Counted from the stretch's first letter, positions 1-8,469 are shown. The stretch is 43,935 nt of DNA from an uncultured Lachnospiraceae bacterium (GCA_947385425.1 CANDKY010000020.1:1-43935), one strand, 5' to 3'. Notes: a model not told the origin generated them from the letters alone. Numbers and translations: made by a program.

Positions 1-45
1 CGGATTGAGATATATGGTCTGCAGCACCCCGGGAAGCTTAAGTTA
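1..45 (-). repeat. Dispersed repeat R2, copy 1
   Basis: Read on the minus strand, these 45 bases match 12846-12890 at 42 of 45 positions, with the core TTAACTTAAGCTT and the end ACCATATATCTCAATCC. The copy lies just downstream of the last gene of the leftward operon and touches the window edge, so its full extent cannot be seen. No coding potential is visible. A degenerate relative may occur around 8708-8735. Confidence 0.75.
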
Positions 46-72
46 ATGACATTGGGGTCTGATCCGCCGACC

Positions 73-1359
73 CTATACCCCCTCTTTTTCCTGATCGATC
101 ATAAGTTTTAAAATAGCCACATCCGTTGACTTCATACCCACTCTGCCCACATAACCCATATTCCGGATAGTATCTTCCACATCATCCTGCACCAGCCCTT
201 CCCCCGGCTTAAAGCAGTGCTGTGCATTTTCCAGCATATAAGCCATAATAGCCGCATCCACGGAGGAAGCGATCTTGGCCGCGCAGGAAGATTTCGCCCC
301 GTCGCAGACCACCCCTCCCATATTTGCTATGGTGTTGGTGATAGTCCGGGATACTGCCTCATAGTCCCCGCCGTACAGCCAGGTAATGGCTGCGCCTGCG
401 CCGCACGCCGCGCTCACCGCACCGCAGTAAGCCGACAGACTTCCGATATATTTTTTCTGATGGATAGCCACCAGATTACTGACCGCCAGCGCCCTGTACA
501 TCTTTTCCTCCGGCGCCTTCAGCTCTTTGGCATATTCAATGACAGGCAGGGAACAGGCCATCCCCTGGTTCCCGCTTCCAGAATTAATCACCACCGGCAT
601 AGCGCATCCGTTCATCCTGGCATCCGATCCTGCCGCCGCCTTTGCCTTTGCCCTGATCTTTATATCATCCCCGTAAGCCGCCAGCAGCGTCCTTCCCACT
701 TCTGCGCCGTAATGGTTCTTCAGCCCCTCTTCCGAGATAGCCGTATTCATTTCCACCTGACGGCCGATCACTTCTTCCATGTCTTCCATCTTGACTTCTT
801 CCGCAAAAGCCAGAATATCCTTCACATTCAAAAGCGCCCTTTCATCCTCCTTTTTCTCCGGCGCCTCTTCCTTTTGGCAGGAAAACAAAATCTCCCCGTC
901 TCTTTCCACCCGTTCCACCCGGGTATGCTTTTCGGAAAGTACCACTTTCACAAGATGGCCGTCTCCGGCCATCTCCACACGGATATACAGGTTTTCCACC
1001 CCTTCTTCCAGGTGGCAGGTACAAAAACGCTTTTCCAGAAGACCTCTTGTTATCTCCTGTTCCTTTTCCGTCACGTCCCCGAGCACTTCCAGCCTTTTCT
1101 CCGGGCGTCCCACCACAGCCCCCAGCACCGCGGCGGCTTCTATCCCGTGCATCCCCCCTGAGTTGGGGACGGTTACGCTCTTTACATTCTTAATGATATT
1201 CCCGCTGCAAAAAACATCCATGTGCTCCGGCAGGGGGCCGAAAACCTTCCTCGCTATCGCCGCCCCGTAAGCAAGGGCGACAGGTTCCGTACAGCCCAGC
1301 GCCGGCACCAGTTCCTCCTTTAAAATCCTTAAGTAACTCTGATACACCCTCTCATCCAT
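73..1359 (-). CDS. CyuA/UPF0597-family L-cysteine desulfidase-like protein
   Basis: This 428-residue protein belongs to the UPF0597/CyuA family (also annotated as serine dehydratase alpha-like). Characterised members are oxygen-sensitive [4Fe-4S] enzymes that split L-cysteine to pyruvate, ammonia and sulfide in the cytosol. The N-terminal motif LGCTEPVALAYG places the presumed catalytic cysteine at residue 23. Cys312, Cys352 and Cys359 are spaced 40 and 7 apart, as I recall for the cluster ligands of archaeal members. A glycine-rich stretch, NSGSGNQG, lies near residue 260. The start is supported by AAAGGGA about 8 bases upstream. It is the last gene of the leftward operon, 155 bases after the aldo/keto reductase, with repeat R1a between them, so its expression may be partly uncoupled. 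Family assignment is firm; the exact substrate in this organism is inferred. Confidence 0.85.
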   Translation of the reverse strand: MDERVYQSYLRILKEELVPALGCTEPVALAYGAAIARKVFGPLPEHMDVFCSGNIIKNVKSVTVPNSGGMHGIEAAAVLGAVVGRPEKRLEVLGDVTEKEQEITRGLLEKRFCTCHLEEGVENLYIRVEMAGDGHLVKVVLSEKHTRVERVERDGEILFSCQKEEAPEKKEDERALLNVKDILAFAEEVKMEDMEEVIGRQVEMNTAISEEGLKNHYGAEVGRTLLAAYGDDIKIRAKAKAAAGSDARMNGCAMPVVINSGSGNQGMACSLPVIEYAKELKAPEEKMYRALAVSNLVAIHQKKYIGSLSAYCGAVSAACGAGAAITWLYGGDYEAVSRTITNTIANMGGVVCDGAKSSCAAKIASSVDAAIMAYMLENAQHCFKPGEGLVQDDVEDTIRNMGYVGRVGMKSTDVAILKLMIDQEKEGV

Positions 1360-1441
1360 ACTTTCGTCCCTTTCTAAAGCCTGGCGTATGTTTTAAAATT
1401 GCCTTTTTTGATCCAAAGCCTCCGCAGGCGGGCACCTGCCC

Positions 1442-1517
1442 TAGAGCGTGTTTAAAATCTCACTTTCACAAACTGTGGCGCACATCCGGCAAAAAGAAGA
1501 TTTTAAACAGGCTCTTA
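1442..1517. repeat. MITE-like repeat R1, copy a (complete, about 76 bp)
   Basis: It has terminal inverted repeats of about 19-20 bases: TAGAGCGTGTTTAAAATCT at the left and AGATTTTAAACAGGCTCTTA at the right. The interior shares a core (CACAAACTGTGGCGCACATC) with the copies at 8753, 12760 and 34205. The right end coincides with the TAA stop codon of the aldo/keto reductase gene (1515-1517), so the element supplies that stop. Folded, it could act as a transcription terminator or mRNA end stabiliser. Confidence 0.8.
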
Positions 1518-2432
1518 CGGCAACAGTTTTCCTGCCGCAAGGTACATCTCATACCATTCCTCCCTGGTCATGCATACATCGGAAGCCTTGCTGATATCCT
1601 GCACTCTCTTTGCGCTGGTACTGCCCACGATAGTCTGAATACCTGCCGGATGGCGCATAATCCACGCAACGGCGACTGCATTGGGCGTTACCTGGTATTT
1701 TTGCGCCAGACGGTCCATCACCTCATTGAGCCTGGGGAATTTCTCATTTCCGATAAACACTCCTTCAAACATTCCGTACTGGAAAGGCGACCATGCCTGG
1801 ACAGTCATTTTCTTCAGCCTGCAGTACTCAATCACACTGCCCTCCCGGCTGCATCCCGCATCATTATGGATATTCACATTAAACCCCCCATCGATAGTCG
1901 GACAGTGCGCCACGGAAAACTGAATCTGGTTCACGCATACCGGCTCCTCCAGACAACTGTTTAACAGTTCGATCTGCATCGGATTGTGGTTGCTGACGCC
2001 AAAGCAGCGCACCTTTCCTTCCTTCTTCAAAACCGAAAACGCTTCCGCCACTTCCTCCGGCTCCATCAGCGCATCGGGACGGTGCAGGAGCAGAATATCA
2101 ATATATTCGGTGTTAAGCCGCTTAAGGCTCCCGTCCACGGACTTAAGTATATGTTCTTTGGAAAAATCATAACAGATACCGGGGCGGATTGCGCACTTGG
2201 TCTGAATTACCATCCTGCCGCGCAGTTCAGGCGTCAGCACCTTTCCAAACTCCGCTTCCGCTTCTCCCCCCGCATAAATATCCGCATGGTCAAAAAAGTT
2301 CATCCCCGCTTCCATGGAAACATCAATAAGCTCCCGTACTGCCTTACTGTCCGCAAGGCTTGTAAGCCTCATACAGCCAAGGCCAACCGCTGAAACCTCC
2401 GGTACATTTTTGTTAATACGAATCATTTTCAT
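1515..2432 (-). CDS. Aldo/keto reductase
   Basis: This 305-residue NAD(P)H-dependent carbonyl reductase has the (beta/alpha)8 aldo/keto reductase fold. The catalytic tetrad is visible: Asp48 and Tyr53 in FFDHADIY, Lys79 in VIQTKC and His117 in LLLHRPD. The C-terminal cofactor-binding motif is TIVGSTSAKRV. It resembles the YdhF-type clostridial oxidoreductases rather than eukaryotic AKRs. The start is the first of two near-adjacent ATGs, chosen because AAGAGG lies 7 bases upstream. The gene follows the response regulator by 42 bases in the same direction, so it is probably co-transcribed with the sugar-transport genes. It may reduce a sugar or aldehyde derived from the imported compound, but the substrate is unknown. 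Confidence 0.88.
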   Translation of the reverse strand: MKMIRINKNVPEVSAVGLGCMRLTSLADSKAVRELIDVSMEAGMNFFDHADIYAGGEAEAEFGKVLTPELRGRMVIQTKCAIRPGICYDFSKEHILKSVDGSLKRLNTEYIDILLLHRPDALMEPEEVAEAFSVLKKEGKVRCFGVSNHNPMQIELLNSCLEEPVCVNQIQFSVAHCPTIDGGFNVNIHNDAGCSREGSVIEYCRLKKMTVQAWSPFQYGMFEGVFIGNEKFPRLNEVMDRLAQKYQVTPNAVAVAWIMRHPAGIQTIVGSTSAKRVQDISKASDVCMTREEWYEMYLAAGKLLP

Positions 2433-2474
2433 TATTTACCTCTTTTCCGCGCATTTTTACGCCTATGTTATTTG

Positions 2475-3980
2475 TTATTTCCTTACAGACATCTGATACT
2501 TTTTCGGTGTCATCCCTGTCTCCTGCTTAAAAAAGCGGATAAACTGCGAAGTATCGTTGTATCCTGTCATGGAAGCCACCTCCGTAACCGAAAAATTTTC
2601 TTTCTCCAGAAGTTCCTTCGCATGCGCCATCCTGACCTGCCGCAGGAACGCCGTAAAACTGATCCCTTTCTTTTCCGCAAAAAGATGGCTCAGGTAATCC
2701 TGATTCATAAAAAGGACCTTCTCCGCCAGCTCCTTCAAGGATATATCCTGATTATAACGCTCCAGGGCATATTCCGTCAAAATATCCGCGATCTCTTTTT
2801 TGCCCCCGCTCCCGGCCCTGCATCCCATCCGGCATATATTTTTGCTCACATTCCTCAAAAAATGCTCCATATCGTCCAGAGAGCCGAAACGCAGGATACC
2901 GGCATGCGTCCTGTCCATATTTTCCCTTTCCTGCCGGTTTTCCCCGATTGACTGGTAAAACAGGAGGATCAGCCTGGAATACAGCAGTTCCAGACATTCC
3001 GCCTTCACCCTCCCCTGCCGCCTCAGTTCCTCAAAAACCGCCCGGATAATATTTTCCGTCCCCCTTTCATTCCCATTCCGCAAAGCCTCTGAAAACGCAT
3101 CTTCCCTGGCTTTCGTAAGATAATAGCTCTCTGCAGGCTCCATTTTTAATTTCTCCGAAAAATAAATCCCCTCGCCGTATATCTTATATTTCAGCGCATC
3201 TTTCGCTTCCCAGAATGCGATTTTGAGCTTTCCGGCCTCCGTGTAGGCTTCGCTTACCCCCATGCTTGCCGGGTATCCCTTTTCACTCAACAGCTTACAA
3301 AGCTTTCTCCAAAAAAAGCAGTTTTCCTCGGGCACCGTCACCAGCGCCCAGATATCAAAATCCATTTCCAGAAAACGGAACCGGCTCCAGAATGCACCTC
3401 CGTAAATCCTTTCTATCTTTGCCAGGAAATCCTGCCGTTCCGGTTTCCTATCCCGGAACTTCACTGCCGTAACCTGGTAGGCATGGTACACCTTACGGAA
3501 CATTCTTTCTTCCACAAAACCGGAATAGCTTTCTTTCCTGATACTGTTTGCGATGAACTGTGTGACAATATCCTGGCCGGTAAGCAGCGCTTCCTTCTTT
3601 TCTTCCCGATTCTTCTGCACAAACTTGTCCAGACACTCGCCAAGCGCCTCGTTCTCAACGGGCTTCAGCAGATAGCCCGATGCCCCATGGGTCAGGGCCG
3701 AACGCGCATACTCAAAATCCGAATAAGCACTGATAATCACCACCTGCGTCCGCATATCCTCTTCCCGTATTTTTTCCAGGAGCCCAAGGCCGTCCATCTT
3801 CGGCATACGGATATCCGTTATCACCAGCTCCGGCCGGTGTTCTTTAAAAAGCGCCTCTCCCTCCTCCCCGTTGGAAGCCTGCCAAATAAGAAACTGCCCC
3901 TGGCTGTCATATTCCCTGATCTGCTTAACCAGGGATTCCCTCGCATACAATTCGTCCTCCACTACCAGAATTTTAACCAT
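2475..3980 (-). CDS. YesN-type response regulator with AraC-family output domain
   Basis: This 501-residue cytosolic transcription regulator has an N-terminal receiver domain (about 1-120). The phospho-acceptor is Asp56 in LVITDIRMPKMDG, acidic residues are in VVEDE, and the conserved lysine is Lys106 in YLLKPVEN. A middle region of about 250 residues matches no domain I recognise. The C-terminal 100 residues are an AraC/XylS double helix-turn-helix, with VTEVASMTGYNDTSQFIRFFK typical of the second helix pair. GGAGG lies 9 bases upstream of the ATG. The gene sits inside the ABC transporter operon, 49 bases after the second permease. Its likely partner is the YesM-type kinase at 8877-10685. 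The expected role is activating the operon promoter when the sensor detects the sugar. Confidence 0.92.
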   Translation of the reverse strand: MVKILVVEDELYARESLVKQIREYDSQGQFLIWQASNGEEGEALFKEHRPELVITDIRMPKMDGLGLLEKIREEDMRTQVVIISAYSDFEYARSALTHGASGYLLKPVENEALGECLDKFVQKNREEKKEALLTGQDIVTQFIANSIRKESYSGFVEERMFRKVYHAYQVTAVKFRDRKPERQDFLAKIERIYGGAFWSRFRFLEMDFDIWALVTVPEENCFFWRKLCKLLSEKGYPASMGVSEAYTEAGKLKIAFWEAKDALKYKIYGEGIYFSEKLKMEPAESYYLTKAREDAFSEALRNGNERGTENIIRAVFEELRRQGRVKAECLELLYSRLILLFYQSIGENRQERENMDRTHAGILRFGSLDDMEHFLRNVSKNICRMGCRAGSGGKKEIADILTEYALERYNQDISLKELAEKVLFMNQDYLSHLFAEKKGISFTAFLRQVRMAHAKELLEKENFSVTEVASMTGYNDTSQFIRFFKQETGMTPKKYQMSVRK

Positions 3981-4029
3981 CCAATACCTCCTTCGGGATT
4001 TGCAGGCGTGCCCAAACCATTACTTTTAT

Positions 4030-4869
4030 TCAACCTTTCACAGAGCCTGCTGTCAACCCTTTGATAATATATTTTTGCCCCAGGCAGTAAATTATAAGCA
4101 TCGGAAGCATTGCCAGCAGGTATGCGGAAAACGCCAGCGTGTAATTGAACGAATACTCTGTCTTAAAGTTATACTGGAACAGCGGGAGTGTCCAGATATT
4201 TTTTGTCCTGTTCAGTATCAGCAAAGGCAGCATAAAGTCATTCCATATCCAAAGTGTATCCATAATCAGCAGTGTCGAGATCATAGGCTTCACAAGAGGC
4301 AGTACAATCCTTACGTAGGTCTGGAACACACCGCACCCGTCTATCTGTGCCGATTCCTCGATTTCATAGGGTAATCCCCTGATATAATTCACAAATAAAA
4401 ACACTCCCTGCGTAAGGCTGAATGCCGCATACAGCACAATCAGGCCCTCATGGTTTAACAGGTTCAGCCTGGTCATCATCTTTGTAACCGGAAGCATGAT
4501 AACCTGGGACGGGATAAACAGGCCCATCAGCAGATAGAAATATATGGTTTTGTAATATTTCCGCTCAAAGTTCCGGGCAACAGCGTACGAGACGGAGGGC
4601 ACCAAAAGCAAAATAAGCGCCACCGATATTACGGTTATTTTTAAGGAGTTGCGCAGGAAAACCCAGTAATTGCTGTTGGTAAACAGCTCGTTAAAGTTAT
4701 CCGGCCTCAGTGTGGAGGGAAGGGCGAAAAAATTTCTCCCGGCCTCCTCCAGGCTCTTAAAAGAGTTGATCACTACAAGGTAAAGCGGAAACAAAATCAA
4801 CGCAAGCCCGCAGGCTATCAGGATATTGCGGAAAAATTTCCAAACCGCCGCATCGCTTTTTACTCTCAT
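4030..4869 (-). CDS. Carbohydrate ABC transporter permease (MalG/CUT1 type)
   Basis: This 279-residue inner-membrane permease has six predicted hydrophobic segments. The cytoplasmic EAA loop, EIEESAQIDGCGVFQTYVRI, docks the ATPase. The C-terminus KYIIKGLTAGSVKG is typical of MalG-like CUT1 permeases. It overlaps the upstream permease gene by four bases (ATGA), a sign of translational coupling. With the solute-binding protein and the other permease it would import an oligosaccharide or sugar-like solute. No ATPase gene lies in the window, which is normal for CUT1 systems of Firmicutes that share an MsmX-type ATPase. The substrate cannot be read from the sequence. Confidence 0.93.
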   Translation of the reverse strand: MRVKSDAAVWKFFRNILIACGLALILFPLYLVVINSFKSLEEAGRNFFALPSTLRPDNFNELFTNSNYWVFLRNSLKITVISVALILLLVPSVSYAVARNFERKYYKTIYFYLLMGLFIPSQVIMLPVTKMMTRLNLLNHEGLIVLYAAFSLTQGVFLFVNYIRGLPYEIEESAQIDGCGVFQTYVRIVLPLVKPMISTLLIMDTLWIWNDFMLPLLILNRTKNIWTLPLFQYNFKTEYSFNYTLAFSAYLLAMLPMLIIYCLGQKYIIKGLTAGSVKG

Positions 4870-5756
4870 CCGTCCGCACCCCCCTTACTGGTCAGTTTTA
4901 ACTGGGTCAGCGAGAAAACCGCCACCATTACAAACAATATGCAGGCTTCCGCATTTGCCGCCGAGAACCTCAGGTTCTTAAAGGCATCGTTGTAAATTAA
5001 GATACCGATCACCTCCGTAGCGCGGACCGGGCCGCCGCCTGTAAGCGCATAAGGATAATCGAAGGAGGTAAAACCCTGCTTAACCGTCAGCACCAGGTTA
5101 ACCGTCACCGTGGGAAGCAGCCAGGGCATTGTAATATAGCGGAACCTCTGGAACGCCGTAGCCCCGTCTATCTTCGCCGATTCATACTGCTCATCCGGTA
5201 TCTGCTGCAGCCCGGCGATAAAAATAACGGTAGGCATGGCAACCGCCTGCCAGGTCTGCACGAACACTACCGCCGGGAGGGCCGTTTTGCCGGTCATCAT
5301 AAGGCTCTGGGAGAGCCGCTCAATCCCCAGCGCCTGCCCGATAAGCGGGACCATCCGGTAAAAAAGCTGATCCCATATAAGCGCAATGGTCACGCCGCCA
5401 ATCATGGCAGGGACGAAAAAAACTGATTTCAGCAAAGTCCTGAAGCGCTTCAGGGAGTTAAGGGAAACTGCCAGCAGCAACGACGTTAAAATTACCCCGG
5501 CCACAAGCCTTATGCTGTAATTCAGCGTAGTCTTCATGGAATTCCAGAAATTCGGATTTTTTAAAAGCTGTATATAATTTTTGAAGCCGACAAAATCATA
5601 TTCCTGTGACATCCCATCCCAGTTTGTAAAACTGTATTTCACCCCGTTGATTACGGAAACCACATAAAAAAATGTGTAGAGCACAACAGGAATGACGGTA
5701 AAGGAAAAGAAAACATATTTGCCGGGTATACCTTTTGTCTTTTTCGTACGGTTCAT
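4866..5756 (-). CDS. Carbohydrate ABC transporter permease (MalF/UgpA/CUT1 type)
   Basis: This 296-residue membrane permease has an N-terminal membrane segment followed by the VNGVKYSFTNWDG-like external loop common in CUT1 permeases. The EAA loop is EQYESAKIDGATAFQRFRYI. The open frame extends 13 codons further upstream, but I chose the internal ATG beginning MNRTKKTKG because GGAAAGGAT lies about 7 bases upstream; the longer start has no such site. The two permeases would form the heterodimeric channel. The gene is separated from the binding-protein gene by 125 bases containing a GC-rich hairpin, which should lower permease expression relative to the binding protein. Confidence 0.93.
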   Translation of the reverse strand: MNRTKKTKGIPGKYVFFSFTVIPVVLYTFFYVVSVINGVKYSFTNWDGMSQEYDFVGFKNYIQLLKNPNFWNSMKTTLNYSIRLVAGVILTSLLLAVSLNSLKRFRTLLKSVFFVPAMIGGVTIALIWDQLFYRMVPLIGQALGIERLSQSLMMTGKTALPAVVFVQTWQAVAMPTVIFIAGLQQIPDEQYESAKIDGATAFQRFRYITMPWLLPTVTVNLVLTVKQGFTSFDYPYALTGGGPVRATEVIGILIYNDAFKNLRFSAANAEACILFVMVAVFSLTQLKLTSKGGADG

Positions 5757-5820
5757 AACACCATCCTTTCCGGAGAACCCAGCCGGATTTTGCAATCCGC
5801 GCTCCGTCTATGGAAAAACC

Positions 5821-5846
5821 GGCGGCGGAAGCCATGCCCCGCCGCC
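5821..5846 (-). terminator. Intercistronic hairpin, probable partial terminator
   Basis: On the transcribed (minus) strand, GGCGGCGG and CCGCCGCC form an 8-bp GC stem with a 10-base loop, followed by GGTTTTT. It lies between the binding-protein gene and the first permease. The form is that of a weak intrinsic terminator or an mRNA-protecting structure, comparable in position to the one between malE and malF of enteric bacteria. Confidence 0.65.
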
Positions 5847-5881
5847 TCAAATTTATCCTGCCTGATTTTATCCCAAAGAGG

Positions 5882-7234
5882 TTATTCCGCAGATGTGACC
5901 GCGATGGATGCGTCCATATCCTTTAATACCTTGTCCACATCCTGTTCCGCCCAGAAACCCTGCACAACGTTGTAAATGTCTGTCGCAATATTGTTGTTGA
6001 TTGTGGAAGCCATCCAGTCATGCACACGGCCGTCATTTAAGATCGCAATCATAGGAGCGATTCCTTCGTCATTGTTTTCCACGCCCGTAATACAGGACGG
6101 AGCGCCGTCACTGTTGCAGAACAACTGCGCGTTCTCCGGCTGCGCCAGGAAATCCAGGAACCGGTAAGCGGCGGCTTTTTCCTCGTCGGAAGCTTTCGCG
6201 GAAATACAGATCGCGGCGTCAATACCCGCCAGGGCGCGTGTGCTTTCCGCCGTGTCGTTCGGCAGAGGGAACACACCCAGCTTTGCGTCGGGATTCAAAG
6301 AGGCGATGGTCCCTCTCGCATAAGAACCCGTGATGCACATTGCATACTGCCCGTTTGCAAAATTCTCCCAGCATTGCGTATCGGAAAGCGCCAGGGCGTC
6401 TTCGTTGGAATAAGACAATAAAACCTTCATTTTTTCAAATACCGCCTTAAATTCCGCATCCCCTTCAATCTTTCCTTCCCCTGCCGCCGCCTTTGCTATA
6501 TTCTCTATCCCGTTCGGCGACCATGCCACAGTCTGGCACTGGAATGTATGGCCTACACGTCCGGGATCTTTTCCCATAAGTCCCATAGGCGTAATGCCTG
6601 CCGCCTTTAAAGTCTCGCATACCTGTACGAATTCCTCCCAGGTAGCGGGGATTTCCAGGCCGTTTTCCTCGAAAATTGTCTGATTATAGTAAACGCCCAT
6701 GTAATTGCGGCTGTAAGGAAGCGCGTAGTAACCGCCGTCCTCCTGCTTTGTCATCTCCAGGGCCGCCTCGTTGGCATTCTTTAAAAATTCCTGATCGGAC
6801 AGATCCTGCACATAACCGTTTGCAACCTTCTGCCGGAACTGAACCTGTGTAGGGTAATCCGAAAAGATTACCGGGATATCACCGGAAGAAATCCTGGATG
6901 TAAGTACAGTGCCGGCATCCGGCACGGTATTCATCTCTATCTGAATATCCGTGTTCTCGGCGTTAAATTTGTCAATAATCGCCTGATACCCTTTCTGGGG
7001 GCCTTCCTCACTCTTCTGCTGGAAAAATTCGAGTACCATCACATCCCCCGGAGCCTGTGTCCCGCCGTCTGATGTACCGCCGCTTTCCTTTGTCCCCTCA
7101 GCCCCCGTTTCCTGCTGCTTTGCGTCCGTGCCGGATGTTTTGGGGCCGGTATCCCCGCCGCTTTTACCCCCGCATCCTGCCAGTGCTGTCATTGCCATTG
7201 CTGCACATAATGCCGCTGCTAATTTCCTTTTCAT
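5882..7234 (-). CDS. Extracellular solute-binding lipoprotein of the CUT1 ABC transporter
   Basis: This 450-residue family 1 solute-binding protein starts with a lipoprotein signal peptide (MKRKLAAALCAAMAMTALAG, then Cys21) and a low-complexity Ser/Gly/Thr/Gln linker that tethers it to the membrane. The mature part shows the family's features, such as FFQQKSEEGPQKGYQAIIDKF near the N-terminus and a TGSYARGT-type motif. The frame is open 60 codons upstream, but that extension is translated from repeated hairpins. The chosen ATG has AGGAGG 8 bases upstream. It would capture the sugar outside the cell and pass it to the two permeases that follow. Sugar specificity is not deducible. Confidence 0.93.
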   Translation of the reverse strand: MKRKLAAALCAAMAMTALAGCGGKSGGDTGPKTSGTDAKQQETGAEGTKESGGTSDGGTQAPGDVMVLEFFQQKSEEGPQKGYQAIIDKFNAENTDIQIEMNTVPDAGTVLTSRISSGDIPVIFSDYPTQVQFRQKVANGYVQDLSDQEFLKNANEAALEMTKQEDGGYYALPYSRNYMGVYYNQTIFEENGLEIPATWEEFVQVCETLKAAGITPMGLMGKDPGRVGHTFQCQTVAWSPNGIENIAKAAAGEGKIEGDAEFKAVFEKMKVLLSYSNEDALALSDTQCWENFANGQYAMCITGSYARGTIASLNPDAKLGVFPLPNDTAESTRALAGIDAAICISAKASDEEKAAAYRFLDFLAQPENAQLFCNSDGAPSCITGVENNDEGIAPMIAILNDGRVHDWMASTINNNIATDIYNVVQGFWAEQDVDKVLKDMDASIAVTSAE

Positions 7235-7245
7235 ACTTTTCCTCC

Positions 7246-7470
7246 TATTCCAGTACCGCATCTCCCCTTCCAGGGCCTCATCCAGCGGAAGAAAACCCGT
7301 CTGAAAAGAAGCCTGGTTTTCTTCCGGACCCTGGCTGGGGAGATGCTGATTCCAGTTCCGCATCTCATCCTGCCAGCTCCATAACCTGCGGAAGAAAACC
7401 CGTCTGAAATGCACAGCCGGTTTTTCTTCCGGGCCCTGGCTGGATGAGATGCTGATTCCAGTTCCGCATC
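7246..7470 (-). repeat. Two tandem hairpin repeats (family R3) in the leader of the solute-binding protein gene
   Basis: Two units of about 102 and 106 bases (7248-7349 and 7350-7455) are each bounded by TTCCAGTWCCGCATC. Unit 1 pairs GCATCTCCCC with GGGGAGATGC, CCAGGG with CCCTGG, and CGGAAGAAAACC with GGTTTTCTTCCG. Unit 2 pairs GCATCTCATCC with GGATGAGATGC and keeps the CGGAAGAAAACC stem. The outer stem differs between units but stays paired on both sides, which indicates selection on, or replication through, a folded structure. On the transcribed strand the last bases (GCGGTACTGGAATAGGAGG) run into the Shine-Dalgarno sequence of the binding-protein gene. Confidence 0.8.
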
Positions 7471-7474
7471 CGAA

Positions 7475-8425
7475 CTAATTTCTCTTGTAATTATGCGCTG
7501 CGTCTACGGCAGCTTTTATATAATCAAGCCTGATGTCCTGCCCCTGGATGGTGCAGTCAGCCCCGATCATAATCCCTTTTGTCCCGAACCCGTCCAGAAT
7601 CGCTTTCACTTCCTCCTCTATCGCTTCCGCCGGGCCGTTTAATACATTCCCTTTGTTATTCATCCCTCCCAGGATCGCTTTCCGGAAAGTCTCCCTGCCT
7701 TTGTTAAGGCTGTAGCCGTTGTCCTTTACGGACCAGTTCACCATATCCGCCGGGTAGTCCTTAAACCAGTCTATATGGGTGCGGAAATCATATTCCGGTT
7801 CGCCGCAGATATGCAGGATATTATATTTGTCCGGCCTTACTAACGCCACGTTTAAAATCTGCAGATCCGACGGCCTTACCAACTCCTCCCACTCTTCCTG
7901 CTCAAATCTTCCGATTTCGCCAAACTGTGCGGAATAATAAATACCGTCGGCCCCTGCCTCCAGATAGCCTTCCGCCCATTTCTCCAGCCCGTCCGCAATA
8001 ATCTGCACACCGGCTTTCACCGCCTCCGGTGCCAGTCTGCTGTATTTCATCAGGGTTTCATCCCCGAAAGCCATGCAGGCCGCTTTGAAAGGCCCGAACA
8101 TCGTCTGGAAAAGCAGCACCTCGTCTCCTGCTTCCCTGCGGATCCCCTTTATCACGGACACCATCTTACCAAATTCTTCCGAATCGGTCCCCCCGATGCT
8201 AATCTTATACCAATCCTCCGCACAGGTAATCTCCCCGCGGATCGGATATGCGTAATCCTGCATAATCTTTATAATATCCATTCCTGTCTCGCGGTATAAT
8301 CTGATATGCGCGTCCACCATCTCCCGGACGGAATAATCCGGCCTGTAATGGAACCAGAAACCTGCCGGGATGCAGTCTGCATCCTCACCCTTCATCACAG
8401 CCAATACACGTTCCGCTCTGTTCAT
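7475..8425 (-). CDS. Uroporphyrinogen decarboxylase-fold (UroD/MtaA-like) protein
   Basis: This 316-residue cytosolic protein belongs to the URO-D superfamily, which includes heme-pathway UroD and zinc-dependent corrinoid methyltransferases (MtaA type). ERVLAVMKGEDADCIPAGFW near the N-terminus is typical of the non-heme members. HICG and a later ADC motif match the His-x-Cys ... Cys zinc-ligand pattern of the methyltransferases. The frame continues 48 codons upstream through an A/G-rich tandem repeat, but AGGAGGGCG 5-8 bases before the internal ATG sets the start. It is the first gene of the sugar ABC operon. UroD-like genes recur next to CUT1 transporters in Clostridia without a proven role. 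A true heme role is unlikely because no heme genes are near. Confidence 0.8.
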   Translation of the reverse strand: MNRAERVLAVMKGEDADCIPAGFWFHYRPDYSVREMVDAHIRLYRETGMDIIKIMQDYAYPIRGEITCAEDWYKISIGGTDSEEFGKMVSVIKGIRREAGDEVLLFQTMFGPFKAACMAFGDETLMKYSRLAPEAVKAGVQIIADGLEKWAEGYLEAGADGIYYSAQFGEIGRFEQEEWEELVRPSDLQILNVALVRPDKYNILHICGEPEYDFRTHIDWFKDYPADMVNWSVKDNGYSLNKGRETFRKAILGGMNNKGNVLNGPAEAIEEEVKAILDGFGTKGIMIGADCTIQGQDIRLDYIKAAVDAAHNYKRN

Positions 8426-8469
8426 TTTTATCGCCCTCCTTGTCAAATCTTTCGCAGCAGTCCAGGACA

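Noticed and set aside
217-1161. 314-codon plus-strand open frame opposite the cysteine desulfidase gene
   Set aside because: It is a shadow frame with atypical composition (many His, Arg, Phe and Pro) and no ribosome binding site; the minus strand encodes a complete conserved protein.
7234-7414. Upstream extension of the solute-binding protein by 60 residues
   Set aside because: The extension is translated from two hairpin repeats; the internal ATG has AGGAGG and starts a lipoprotein signal peptide.
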